A stretch of DNA of 8,375 nt, taken from an uncultured Cellvibrio sp. Lineage in GTDB: Bacteria; Pseudomonadota; Gammaproteobacteria; Pseudomonadales; Cellvibrionaceae. The notes below the pieces were generated by a model. That model ran no database searches, had not been told where the DNA came from, and was given only the letters and a program-made list of their open reading frames with translations. Made by a program: the position numbers and the translations under genes. Of this stretch, positions 1-6,243 are shown piece by piece; the first letter of the stretch is position 1, and the number at the start of each line of letters is the position of its first letter. Location of the stretch: NCBI GenBank assembly GCA_946886255.1, contig CAMPIG010000201.1:1-8375 (forward strand). Reading direction: 5' to 3'.

Positions 1-2
1 GA

Positions 3-467
3 ACCGTATTGCTGGTGAGCCATGATCGTGCATTTTTAAATAATATTGTTACCAGCGTCATCGCCTTTGAAGGGCGGGGTAATGTGCTGGAGTATGTGGG
101 TGGTTACGATGACTGGATTCGCCAGGGCGGAAAATGGACCGAGCCGGATCTGCCTGCTGATGAAACAACACCATCACAGCCAGCCAAGCAGGAAACGCTT
201 CCGAATAAGTCAGAACCGAAACCTGCGCCACGCAATAAAAAGCTCAGTTATAAGTTGCAGCGGGAATTTGATGAATTACCGGGCAGGATAGAGCGACTAG
301 AACAACAACAAGCTGACTTGCAGACGGAAGTGTCGGCACCTGATTTCTTTACACAAGAAGCAACAATTGTTGACGCAAAAATGCAGGCGTTATCCCATAT
401 TGAAGCGGAGCTGGAGCAATGTTTCGAACGCTGGGCGGAGCTGGAGGATATGCAGCAGGCGAATTAA
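3..467 (+). CDS. uup: ABC-F family ATPase, Uup-like, C-terminal part only
   Basis: The gene enters from the left edge; the last 154 residues are visible. The first visible residues contain the H-loop (switch region) of the second nucleotide-binding domain, VSHDRAFLNN, followed by the family's usual continuation into a G-x-Y-x-D-W stretch (GGYDDWIRQ). After a low-complexity, Pro/Glu/Lys-rich linker comes a heptad-like, charged helix pair (about nt 240-455, from KKLSYKLQREF to ERWAELED), matching the C-terminal coiled-coil domain that separates Uup from most other ABC-F proteins. Uup family members are soluble ATPases linked to ribosome function and to precise excision of transposons; that role comes from the family, not from this sequence. 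The Walker A, Walker B and signature motifs lie outside the window. The gene converges on the usp gene with 29 bp between stop codons. The ABC-F call is firm; Uup rather than another ABC-F subgroup rests on the coiled-coil tail. Confidence 0.87.
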   Translation, partial: TVLLVSHDRAFLNNIVTSVIAFEGRGNVLEYVGGYDDWIRQGGKWTEPDLPADETTPSQPAKQETLPNKSEPKPAPRNKKLSYKLQREFDELPGRIERLEQQQADLQTEVSAPDFFTQEATIVDAKMQALSHIEAELEQCFERWAELEDMQQAN

Positions 468-496
468 AAGCCAAAATTTTTTGGTGATTCCCAAGA

Positions 497-955
497 TTAT
501 GCGGATTTTTTATCGTCGGGAGGATTTACCCGAACTGCCAGGACATCACACATGGCACCGTGTAAAACGCTATTGCAGGTAGAACCGAGTAACAGTGCAA
601 AACCTTTGCGTCCATGGCTGCCCACGATGATCAGGTCGGCCTCCTGTTGATTGGCAAGGTAATGCAACTCGGTGGCTGGTTGGCCGACCAACACATGTTC
701 CTGTTGGATAGGAAAATTGGCCTGGCTGGCCAAGCGTTGCAATTCCTGTTCTGCTTTGAGCTGCAATTGTTCCTGAACTTCCGATAAATCTACTGGCATA
801 TCACCGCCATATGCAAAGGTAATCGGCTCAATGACATGAGCCACACTCAACTGTGCTTCGCAGGCTTTGGCCAAGGCGACGGCTTTGGATAAAACCTGGG
901 GTGATTCTTCCGATAAATCCAATCCGACAATGATGTGGCGATAGAGCGGAGTCAT
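497..955 (-). CDS. Universal stress protein (UspA superfamily), single domain
   Basis: The 152-residue product has one Usp domain of normal length. It opens with a beta strand and conserved Asp, HIIVGLDLS (Asp13), continues with alternating helices and strands, and ends with the nucleotide-loop region VGSHGRKGFALLLGST (Gly112, Gly115, Gly124, Ser125) and the final strand CDVLAVRV. There is no signal peptide or membrane segment, so it should be cytoplasmic. Usp proteins respond to starvation and other stresses; some bind ATP. Here the loop reads G-x2-G-x8-G-S, one residue shorter than the classical ATP-binding G-x2-G-x9-G(S/T), so ATP binding is uncertain. The ATG at 955 gives the expected N-terminus, with only a weak GGGA upstream as ribosome site. 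It is divergent from the gene at 1106. A usp gene near uup and topA is also, to my recollection, the arrangement in Pseudomonas. Confidence 0.93.
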   Translation of the reverse strand: MTPLYRHIIVGLDLSEESPQVLSKAVALAKACEAQLSVAHVIEPITFAYGGDMPVDLSEVQEQLQLKAEQELQRLASQANFPIQQEHVLVGQPATELHYLANQQEADLIIVGSHGRKGFALLLGSTCNSVLHGAMCDVLAVRVNPPDDKKSA

Positions 956-1105
956 AATTGCTGTCCCGTGTAAAACCTTCGATTAATTATTGTGTGGTCG
1001 AAATAGCCCAAGGCACGTGATGTTTCTTAATACTAGTCTCATTTGGTAAGCGTGGCCATAGGTTGGATACACTCACTTTTAACAGAACGAACAGGCAGAA
1101 ATCTA

Positions 1106-1609
1106 ATGAATCTCTGGATAATTATTGTTGTGATTGCTGTTGTGGCTATGGTGCTGGGCCCGATTATGATGCTACAACCCAACGCAGCGCAACGGAGCCA
1201 GGAACAATTACGTCGCAGGGCAATGGAATTGGGGCTGCGTGTGCGGATTATCTCATTGCCGCGGCAGAACACCGATATCGAAACTCCCTCGGCCATGCCT
1301 GTATATTCCCTCCCAGATGAGGCTCCTTCAGAGAAAGATATTCGTCCTGAGTGGCTATTGATGCGCACGTCTTATGCACATGAAGCCCACTTCATGGGTA
1401 ACTGGCAATGGCATGCTAACGGTCGTGCTTCGCGAAATGAACAGGTGGCGCTTGAAGCCATTCTGCCGCAATTACCGGCCTCTGTTCGCGCTGTTGAAGC
1501 CAATGTCCAGGGACATGGTTTCTATTGGTCTGAAAGCGGGGGAGTTAGCCGACTCGAAACCTTGTTGCCTTTATTGCAGCAATTACAGGCGGCCCGCAAC
1601 TCCCACTGA
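1106..1609 (+). CDS. Uncharacterised membrane-anchored protein, one N-terminal transmembrane segment
   Basis: I do not recognise a named family with confidence. The 167-residue product starts with an uncharged, strongly hydrophobic segment (about residues 3-23, MNLWIIIVVIAVVAMVLGPI) followed by a basic stretch (Arg30, RRR at 37-39). By the positive-inside rule this suggests an N-out, C-in single-pass anchor with a cytoplasmic domain of about 140 residues. That domain has an aromatic patch (MGNWQWHANG, about 97-106) and ends in a Leu/Gln-rich helix. There are no cysteines and no catalytic motif I can name. The ATG at 1106 is preferred over an in-frame TTG at 1043 because it puts the hydrophobic segment at the very N-terminus; GGCAG about 10 bases upstream is a poor ribosome site. 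The overall shape (short N-terminal anchor, basic juxtamembrane region) resembles proteins often loosely labelled YajC-like, but I see no real YajC signature. It converges on the next gene with a 9-bp gap. Confidence 0.8.
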   Translation: MNLWIIIVVIAVVAMVLGPIMMLQPNAAQRSQEQLRRRAMELGLRVRIISLPRQNTDIETPSAMPVYSLPDEAPSEKDIRPEWLLMRTSYAHEAHFMGNWQWHANGRASRNEQVALEAILPQLPASVRAVEANVQGHGFYWSESGGVSRLETLLPLLQQLQAARNSH

Positions 1610-1618
1610 CTCTCACGA

Positions 1619-2326
1619 TTACAACAAAGCTGCCTCTTCAGGCATCAAGTCTTCGCTTAGAACTTTTCGGGTGCCGGCGATAGTTTCGCCGAGCTCCCGG
1701 ATCATACGCATCCGTTTAGGTTCTGAGTGGGTAGACTCAATCAGCAAGTGTTGCGCTTTCTTGTAGTAAGCCTGGGCTGAAAAAAAGTCACCCCTGCTAC
1801 TGGCTTTATACCCCTGCCCGATAAATGACACGGCGCTGACCATCAAATGCGCCCAGTTGAGTTCGCTGAGATACACATCCAGTTCCTCGTCATTTACCCG
1901 GCCTAACATATGTTGATGGCGAAGCACTTGGGCAGCTTTGTTCAAATGGGATTGGGCCTGAACAATTTGGACATCACTTTCCTTGAGGTAACTGGTGCGG
2001 GGGCGTGATCGCAAGTTGACCAGCTCGTTGCCACGGGTTTCGGCATATTTGATGCTGGCTTCAATGTGGGTAGTGTTGCGCCGCTCCAGCTGCAGAATTC
2101 TTTGTAAATGATCAAGGATTTCATCATTGACGTGTTTGGCAACTTGCCGATTGGGCAGGGTTTGTATTAAGCAGTCGACGACCTCCTCGAGAAGCTCAAC
2201 CTGCAATCGCAGTTGGCGCTGCTGAAGTCGGCGGGTTTGCTCTCTTTTCTGCATCTGGTTTATGAGACTAACCAGACCCAAGGCTGCGAGAATAACCAAA
2301 ATCAGTATAAAAAGAAGAGTCATCAT
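1619..2326 (-). CDS. Uncharacterised membrane-anchored coiled-coil / TPR-like protein
   Basis: The 235-residue product is not one I can name. It begins with a clear transmembrane segment (about residues 3-23, MTLLFILILVILAALGLVSL). A basic, Gln/Arg/Leu-rich helix follows (about 24-58, QKREQTRRLQQRQLRLQ), likely a coiled coil just inside the membrane. The rest is predicted all-helical. Residues about 158-198 carry a TPR-like pattern, with small residues spaced as in a helix-turn-helix and the core GDFFSAQAYYKKAQHLL, so a protein-interaction role is plausible (inference). Charge distribution suggests the body is cytoplasmic. Two adjacent ATG codons (2326 and 2323) could start translation; neither has a strong ribosome site, with only GGC a few bases upstream. 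The gene is divergent from topA across a 350-bp gap and convergent with the membrane-protein gene at 1106-1609. Codon use looks like its neighbours, with no sign of recent transfer. Confidence 0.82.
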   Translation of the reverse strand: MMTLLFILILVILAALGLVSLINQMQKREQTRRLQQRQLRLQVELLEEVVDCLIQTLPNRQVAKHVNDEILDHLQRILQLERRNTTHIEASIKYAETRGNELVNLRSRPRTSYLKESDVQIVQAQSHLNKAAQVLRHQHMLGRVNDEELDVYLSELNWAHLMVSAVSFIGQGYKASSRGDFFSAQAYYKKAQHLLIESTHSEPKRMRMIRELGETIAGTRKVLSEDLMPEEAALL

Positions 2327-2363
2327 CAGTAGCCGTCAATATTTACTAAAAAATTACCCGTGT

Positions 2364-2485
2364 CTTGCACAACTGTTTGCAAGCAAGGCGACAAACTCAA
2401 AATTTTTTTCTAAAAGATCAATTAAATCAACTGGTTAATTTCAATCTTCGTTGGCGCCCAAAGATGGGGACGGGTGCTTGCTTGC
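2364..2485. repeat. Cluster of CTTGC/GCAAG elements, including a 6-bp inverted repeat
   Basis: CTTGCA (2364-2369) and TGCAAG (2378-2383) form a perfect 6-bp inverted repeat with an 8-base centre. The right arm continues as GCAAGCAAG (2379-2387), whose reverse complement CTTGCTTGC occurs again at 2477-2485. In total the pentamer occurs five times in about 120 bp, counting both strands, against roughly 0.25 expected at even base composition. It lies between two divergent promoters-to-be, so an operator for a DNA-binding regulator is possible. The function is inference; the repeats are seen directly. Confidence 0.45.
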
Positions 2486-2530
2486 CGCATGTAATAACCA
2501 TTTTTACCGAGCTCGTCGCAGAACAGCCCC

Positions 2531-2559
2531 TTGACCCTGATAGATTCAAGACTTATATA
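2531..2559 (+). promoter_or_regulatory. Candidate sigma-70 promoter for topA
   Basis: TTGACC (2531-2536, five of six matches to the -35 consensus) is followed after exactly 17 bases by TATATA (2554-2559, four of six matches to the -10 consensus). Transcription would start near 2566 and give a leader of about 110 bases before the topA ATG. In E. coli topA is driven by several promoters and responds to supercoiling and heat; whether that holds here is not shown by the sequence. Confidence 0.55.
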
Positions 2560-2676
2560 TGCGCACCTTGTCGGCATTTTAGCCCGTCTTATGACACTTG
2601 CCTCAGGGATTGTTGAAATATACGCCGCCGTTGGCGCAGTCGCCAGACCACTTATTGGAATTTATAGAAGAACGCT

Positions 2677-5295
2677 ATGGGCAAATCCTTAGTTATTGTC
2701 GAATCACCAGCCAAAGCCAAAACAATCAATAAATACCTTGGTGGGGATTTTATCGTCAAATCCAGCATCGGCCACATTCGTGATTTGCCGACCAGCGGGA
2801 CATCAAAGCCCGTGGATGCGAAAGAGCGGGCCAAGCAAGCTGCCGCCACACGCAAGATGTCTGCGGAAGATAAAGCGGCCTATCAGGAGCAAAAGAGCAA
2901 ACAGCAGCTCATCAATCGCATGGGGATTGACCCGGAGAATAACTGGGCTGCGCACTATGAAATCCTGCCCGGTAAAGAGAAAGTTGTCGATGAATTAAAA
3001 AAATTGGCCGAAAAAGCCGATCAGGTTTATCTCGCAACGGACTTGGATCGTGAGGGAGAGGCTATTGCTTGGCATTTGCGCGAAGCCATCGGCGGCGATA
3101 GCAATCGCTACCGTCGTGTAGTATTCAACGAGATCACCAAGTCCGCCATTCAAAACGCGTTCAAAAGCCCCGGCCCGATAGATCAGGATCGTGTGGATGC
3201 CCAACAAGCGCGCCGCTTCCTTGATCGCGTTGTGGGCTACATGGTTTCACCGTTGTTATGGGAAAAGGTGGCGCGGGGGTTGTCAGCTGGTCGAGTCCAG
3301 TCCGTAGCTGTGCGCCTGGTAGTTGAGCGTGAGCGGGAAATTCGGGCGTTTATCCCGGAAGAATACTGGACTGTCTTTGCCGACCTCAAAGCCGATAAAG
3401 CCCAGGCCGCCTTTGAGGTCAAAAAGCATAAAGATGAAGCGTTCAAACCGCTAAACGAAGCGGACGCGATGGCAGCCGTCAAGGCGCTGCAGAACGCCCG
3501 TTATGAAGTGGTCAGTCGTGAAGATAAACCCACTCAGTCAAAACCCTCTGCACCTTTTATTACCTCAACGCTACAACAGGCAGCCAGCACTCGCTTGGGT
3601 TATGGCGTAAAGAAAACCATGATGATGGCCCAGCGGCTGTACGAAGCGGGTTACATCACCTACATGCGTACTGACTCAACAAATCTCAGTCAGGAGGCCG
3701 TGGAGTCTTGCCGCGCTTATATTCTGGATCAGTATGGAAAGCGCTATCTGCCGGACAATCCGGCGGCATACTCCAGCAAAGAAGGTGCGCAGGAAGCTCA
3801 CGAAGCCATTCGTCCCTCCAGTGTTTCTGTGTTGCCTAATCATCTCAGTGGTATGGAACGTGATGCAGAGCGCTTGTATACACTGATTTGGCAGCAGTTT
3901 GTCGCCTGTCAAATGAGTCCGGCGGAATATACCAGCACCTCCGTGGTAGTTAATGCGGCGGACTACGAGTTGCGTACCCGCGGCCGCGTGATTCGTTTTG
4001 ATGGCTTTACCAAAGTCTTACCCCAACTGGCCAAAAAAGATGAAGACGTTGTTCTGCCGGATATGAAGGTAGGACAGGTATTGCCGTTGATTAAATTAAA
4101 TCCGGCACAGCACTTCACCAAACCGCCTGCGCGCTACAGCGAAGCGAGTTTGGTGAAAGAGCTGGAGAAGCGTGGCATCGGTCGTCCGTCCACTTACGCC
4201 TCGATTATCTCGACTATCCAGGACCGCGGGTATGTGCGCTTGGAGAATCGACGTTTTTACGCCGAAAAAATGGGCGATATTGTTACGGAACGCCTGGTTG
4301 AAAGTTTTGACGATCTAATGGATTACAGCTTTACCGCGAACATGGAGGAATCGCTTGATGTGGTGGCGCAAGGCGGTAAGGATTGGCGTAAGTTGTTGGA
4401 TGAGTTCTATGCAGGATTTACCAATAAATTGCGGCAGGCTCATAGTAAAACGAAGGGTATGCGTGCCAATGATCCGACGGATACAGATGTTAAATGTGAC
4501 CTGTGTGGTCGCCACATGCAAATCCGCACTGGCAGCACTGGCGTTTTTCTCGGATGCTCCGGTTACAACCTGCCACCCAAAGAGCGCTGCAAGAACACTA
4601 TGAATCTGGTGTCAGGACACGAAGTCATTGATGCCGATGCCGATGAGGAAGCAGAGTCCAAACAGCTGCGCGCCAAGCATCGCTGCAAGCTGTGTAACTC
4701 CGCGATGGACAGCTATTTGCTCGACGAGCATCGCAAAATCCATATTTGCGGGAACAATCCGGATTGTCCTGGCTATGAGATAGAGCAGGGCACATATAAA
4801 TTAAAAGGCTACGAAGGCCCGACGCTTGAATGCGATAAGTGCGGTAGCGAGATGCAGCTAAAGACCGGGCGATTCGGAAAGTATTTCGGCTGCACCAATA
4901 GTGAGTGTAAAAATACCCGCAAACTGCTCAAAAGCGGCGAAGCGGCGCCACCAAAAGTCGATCCGATAGCCATGCCCGAATTGAAGTGTGAAAAGGTGGA
5001 TGATCACTATGTATTACGTGATGGCGCGTCGGGGTTGTTTTTGGCGGCCAGTCAATTCCCCAAGAATCGCGAAACACGGGCACCTTTGGTCGCTGAACTG
5101 CTTCCTTATAAGAATCAAATTGATCCCAAGTATCGCTTCTTACTATCTGCACCTGTTAAGGATCCGGATGGCAATAAAACGGTGATTCGCTTCAGTCGCA
5201 AAACCAAAGAACAATATGTTCAAACGGAGATTGATGGCAAGGCCACCGGTTGGAAAGCGTTTTACCAAAACGGAAAGTGGGTTTCATCAAAATAA
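2677..5295 (+). CDS. topA: DNA topoisomerase I (type IA, omega protein)
   Basis: The 872-residue product relaxes negatively supercoiled DNA by transient single-strand cleavage, in balance with gyrase. Its length is close to the E. coli enzyme (865). The N-terminal Toprim domain shows [10 protein letters not shown] with the catalytic Glu9, and the metal-binding acidic motif TDLDREGE (Asp122, Asp124, Glu126). The active-site tyrosine is Tyr329 in [14 protein letters not shown], with the expected Arg331 beside it. [10 protein letters not shown] (about 499-508) is the conserved type IA motif. The C-terminal part has three tetracysteine zinc ribbons: Cys607/610/627/638, Cys670/673/691/697 and Cys719/722/739/744. 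These are followed by cysteine-poor ribbon-like repeats to the end, as in the E. coli protein. A short acidic run (DADADEEAE, about 652-660) links ribbons 1 and 2. The ATG at 2677 gives the universal MGK(S/A)LVIVES start despite a weak ribosome site. All key residues are present; the enzyme should be active. Confidence 0.99.
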   Translation: MGKSLVIVESPAKAKTINKYLGGDFIVKSSIGHIRDLPTSGTSKPVDAKERAKQAAATRKMSAEDKAAYQEQKSKQQLINRMGIDPENNWAAHYEILPGKEKVVDELKKLAEKADQVYLATDLDREGEAIAWHLREAIGGDSNRYRRVVFNEITKSAIQNAFKSPGPIDQDRVDAQQARRFLDRVVGYMVSPLLWEKVARGLSAGRVQSVAVRLVVEREREIRAFIPEEYWTVFADLKADKAQAAFEVKKHKDEAFKPLNEADAMAAVKALQNARYEVVSREDKPTQSKPSAPFITSTLQQAASTRLGYGVKKTMMMAQRLYEAGYITYMRTDSTNLSQEAVESCRAYILDQYGKRYLPDNPAAYSSKEGAQEAHEAIRPSSVSVLPNHLSGMERDAERLYTLIWQQFVACQMSPAEYTSTSVVVNAADYELRTRGRVIRFDGFTKVLPQLAKKDEDVVLPDMKVGQVLPLIKLNPAQHFTKPPARYSEASLVKELEKRGIGRPSTYASIISTIQDRGYVRLENRRFYAEKMGDIVTERLVESFDDLMDYSFTANMEESLDVVAQGGKDWRKLLDEFYAGFTNKLRQAHSKTKGMRANDPTDTDVKCDLCGRHMQIRTGSTGVFLGCSGYNLPPKERCKNTMNLVSGHEVIDADADEEAESKQLRAKHRCKLCNSAMDSYLLDEHRKIHICGNNPDCPGYEIEQGTYKLKGYEGPTLECDKCGSEMQLKTGRFGKYFGCTNSECKNTRKLLKSGEAAPPKVDPIAMPELKCEKVDDHYVLRDGASGLFLAASQFPKNRETRAPLVAELLPYKNQIDPKYRFLLSAPVKDPDGNKTVIRFSRKTKEQYVQTEIDGKATGWKAFYQNGKWVSSK

Positions 5296-5326
5296 GTTCC
5301 TGCTGTTGTTCTTAAATCTCCAGTCA

Positions 5327-5351
5327 TGTGGCGCATTCTGTATGCGCCACA
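5327..5351 (+). terminator. Perfect hairpin after topA, possible weak terminator or attenuator
   Basis: TGTGGCGCAT (5327-5336) and ATGCGCCACA (5342-5351) form a perfect 10-bp stem around a five-base loop, starting 31 bp after the topA stop. Only GGTTTATAT follows, so the U-tract is poor and termination may be partial. It ends 19 bp before the start of the next gene, so it could lower read-through from topA into that gene or act as a processing or mRNA-stability element. Confidence 0.5.
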
Positions 5352-5370
5352 GGTTTATATAGGGCTACAT

Positions 5371-5904
5371 ATGGCTAACCTTAGCCTTTCGCTTGTAAAT
5401 CAAAAATTGGCTTACGCTCGTGCCATGTTAAAAAAAGCGGCTGCTCTGGGAGTTTCCACTACCGCAGCTGAGAAGTTACAGCTGCAGGCAATGATTGATG
5501 CTGCGGTTTTTCATCTGATGTGTGGCTTCAACCATTATTTGCGGGAAGTTGCTGAAACATACCAGGTTAAGGATGTCGCAATGGTGAATGATTGCGCCAG
5601 CTTGTGGGCCGCATTGGGTGTAATAGATAAAGAGCCTGCGGAGGCGTTGGAGCTACAGTTGCTTGCTGGCGACAACAGCTCCTGGTTAGGCCAGTTGCAG
5701 CGCTATTACCAAGGTTTATGGTTAGCCCCAAAAGCCGATCAGGAGCGCCGAGATAAAGAGGAAGAACAGGAAAATCTCATCGCGGTAAAGGTAATAGATG
5801 CTTCTGATGATGATCAAGAGGTAGGTCTGGAGGTGATTCAGTCATGGGAGGTGTCATTCGTCGCGATGATCGTTCGTCAGCGTGAGACAAGTAGCGAATA
5901 TTAA
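5371..5904 (+). CDS. DUF6586-like conserved protein downstream of topA
   Basis: The 177-residue product resembles the uncharacterised DUF6586 family found beside topA in Pseudomonas and relatives; this assignment is from memory of the pattern and position, not a search. Visible traits are an N-terminal helix starting with NQKLAYARAML, a second long helix with AVFHLMCGFNHYLREVAE (about 45-61), a Trp/Tyr-rich stretch (SSWLGQLQRYYQGLW, about 103-117), a highly charged linker (about 122-155), and a C-terminal helix ending in RQRETSSEY. There is no signal peptide, membrane segment or known catalytic motif; it is predicted helical and cytoplasmic. I chose the ATG at 5371 because the N-terminus then begins just before the NQKL helix and has AGGG 7 bases upstream. 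An in-frame ATG at 5326 would put the start inside the post-topA hairpin. It is probably partly co-transcribed with topA. Function unknown. Confidence 0.85.
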   Translation: MANLSLSLVNQKLAYARAMLKKAAALGVSTTAAEKLQLQAMIDAAVFHLMCGFNHYLREVAETYQVKDVAMVNDCASLWAALGVIDKEPAEALELQLLAGDNSSWLGQLQRYYQGLWLAPKADQERRDKEEEQENLIAVKVIDASDDDQEVGLEVIQSWEVSFVAMIVRQRETSSEY

Positions 5905-5929
5905 AGGCATTGAGCTTGAAAGGCGCAAA

Positions 5930-5965
5930 CCACAGCCTTTTGTTGATCGTCATCAATGACTGTGG
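5930..5965 (+). repeat. Two-part hairpin between the DUF6586-like gene and tRNA-Leu
   Basis: An outer 6-bp stem, CCACAG (5930-5935) with CTGTGG (5960-5965), encloses an inner 5-bp stem, TTGAT (5943-5947) with ATCAA (5952-5956), around the tetraloop CGTC. No U-run follows, so it is not a standard terminator. It starts 25 bp after the preceding stop codon. It may be a transcript-end or processing element, or part of a small RNA; the role is not known. Confidence 0.4.
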
Positions 5966-5983
5966 CACAATCAGCACCCTTCG

Positions 5984-5996
5984 CGCCCATGGGGCG
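5984..5996 (+). repeat. Short G+C hairpin upstream of tRNA-Leu
   Basis: CGCCC (5984-5988) pairs with GGGCG (5992-5996) around a three-base loop, followed by a loosely T-rich stretch (GTTTGATCTCTTGTTTT). It could act as a weak terminator for the preceding gene, but the T-rich tail is interrupted. I see no confident promoter for the tRNA in the 80 bases after it. Confidence 0.3.
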
Positions 5997-6079
5997 GTTT
6001 GATCTCTTGTTTTAGGTATAGAAATCAAAGGGTTAGCGCTTTTTATATCGCCAATTACCTTTATCAAGTTTTGGCATAT

Positions 6080-6164
6080 GCGGTCGTGGTGGAATTGGTA
6101 GACACACCAGGTTTAGGTTCTGGCGCCGCAAGGTGTGAGAGTTCGAGTCTCTCCGACCGCACCA
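6080..6164 (+). tRNA. tRNA-Leu, anticodon UAG
   Basis: This 85-base class II tRNA folds completely. The acceptor stem GCGGTCG (6080-6086) pairs with CGACCGC (6154-6160), with discriminator A6161 and an encoded CCA at 6162-6164. The anticodon stem CCAGG pairs with TCTGG (closing G-U) around the loop TTTAGGT, giving anticodon TAG at 6114-6116, which reads CUA and, with wobble, other CUN leucine codons. A long variable arm (CGCC-GCAA-GGTG, 6124-6135) is typical of leucine tRNAs. The T arm is GAGAG-TTCGAGT-CTCTC. It lies 79 bp before tig, an order also known in Pseudomonas, and the two may share a transcript. No duplicated 3' end or integrase follows, so it does not appear to be a used attachment site within this window. 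Confidence 0.97.
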
Positions 6165-6234
6165 TTTTGAGCAGGTTATGAGCGAGTTGCTTCCCGCAGC
6201 CCCACTCCCATTTGAATAATCTTTGTTATATCAC

Positions 6235-6239
6235 GAGGA
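6235..6239 (+). promoter_or_regulatory. Ribosome binding site of tig
   Basis: GAGGA at 6235-6239 ends four bases before the ATG at 6244. It decides between that ATG and an in-frame upstream start at 6223, which has no such site and would add seven residues absent from trigger factors. Confidence 0.75.
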
Positions 6240-6243
6240 TAAT

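Larger units (their letters stand above)
2327..2676. other. 350-bp divergent intergenic region upstream of topA
   Basis: No convincing gene lies here; an 83-codon open frame from a TTG at 2365 has no ribosome site and no protein-like character. The left half is A/T-rich, with runs such as AAAATTTTTTT near 2400 that could bend DNA. The region holds a 6-bp inverted repeat at 2364-2383, five copies of the pentamer CTTGC/GCAAG between 2364 and 2485, a sigma-70 promoter candidate facing topA at 2531-2559, and a small CGCC-GTT-GGCG hairpin at 2626-2636 in the presumed leader. I found no equally good promoter for the minus-strand gene. The topA ribosome site is weak: only AGAAGAA lies before the ATG. 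Confidence 0.7.

Noticed and set aside
471..484. CCAAAATTTTTTGG palindrome between the uup-like and usp stop codons as a two-way terminator
   Set aside because: A weak A-T stem of five pairs with no following U-tract; not enough to call a terminator.
1043..1105. TTG at 1043 as the start of the membrane-protein gene
   Set aside because: It would add 21 residues with mixed charge before an otherwise N-terminal anchor and has no better ribosome site than the ATG at 1106.
2365..2616. 83-codon open frame from a TTG upstream of topA
   Set aside because: No ribosome site, a rare start codon, and composition that does not look like a protein; it also covers the promoter candidate for topA.
4627..4653. 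GATGCC repeats within topA as a simple-sequence repeat of interest
   Set aside because: Only two to three imperfect units coding an acidic linker between zinc ribbons; common in such linkers.
5963..5975. TGGCAC...GC as a sigma-54 promoter before tRNA-Leu
   Set aside because: The GG and GC pairs are spaced two bases too close and the -12 element TTGC is missing.
5999..6181. 60-codon open frame covering tRNA-Leu
   Set aside because: It runs straight through a complete, well-folded tRNA gene, so it is a chance frame.
6080..6243. tRNA-Leu as an attachment site of an integrated element
   Set aside because: No repeat of the tRNA 3' end, no integrase and no foreign-looking genes follow; tig and clpP are normal core neighbours.
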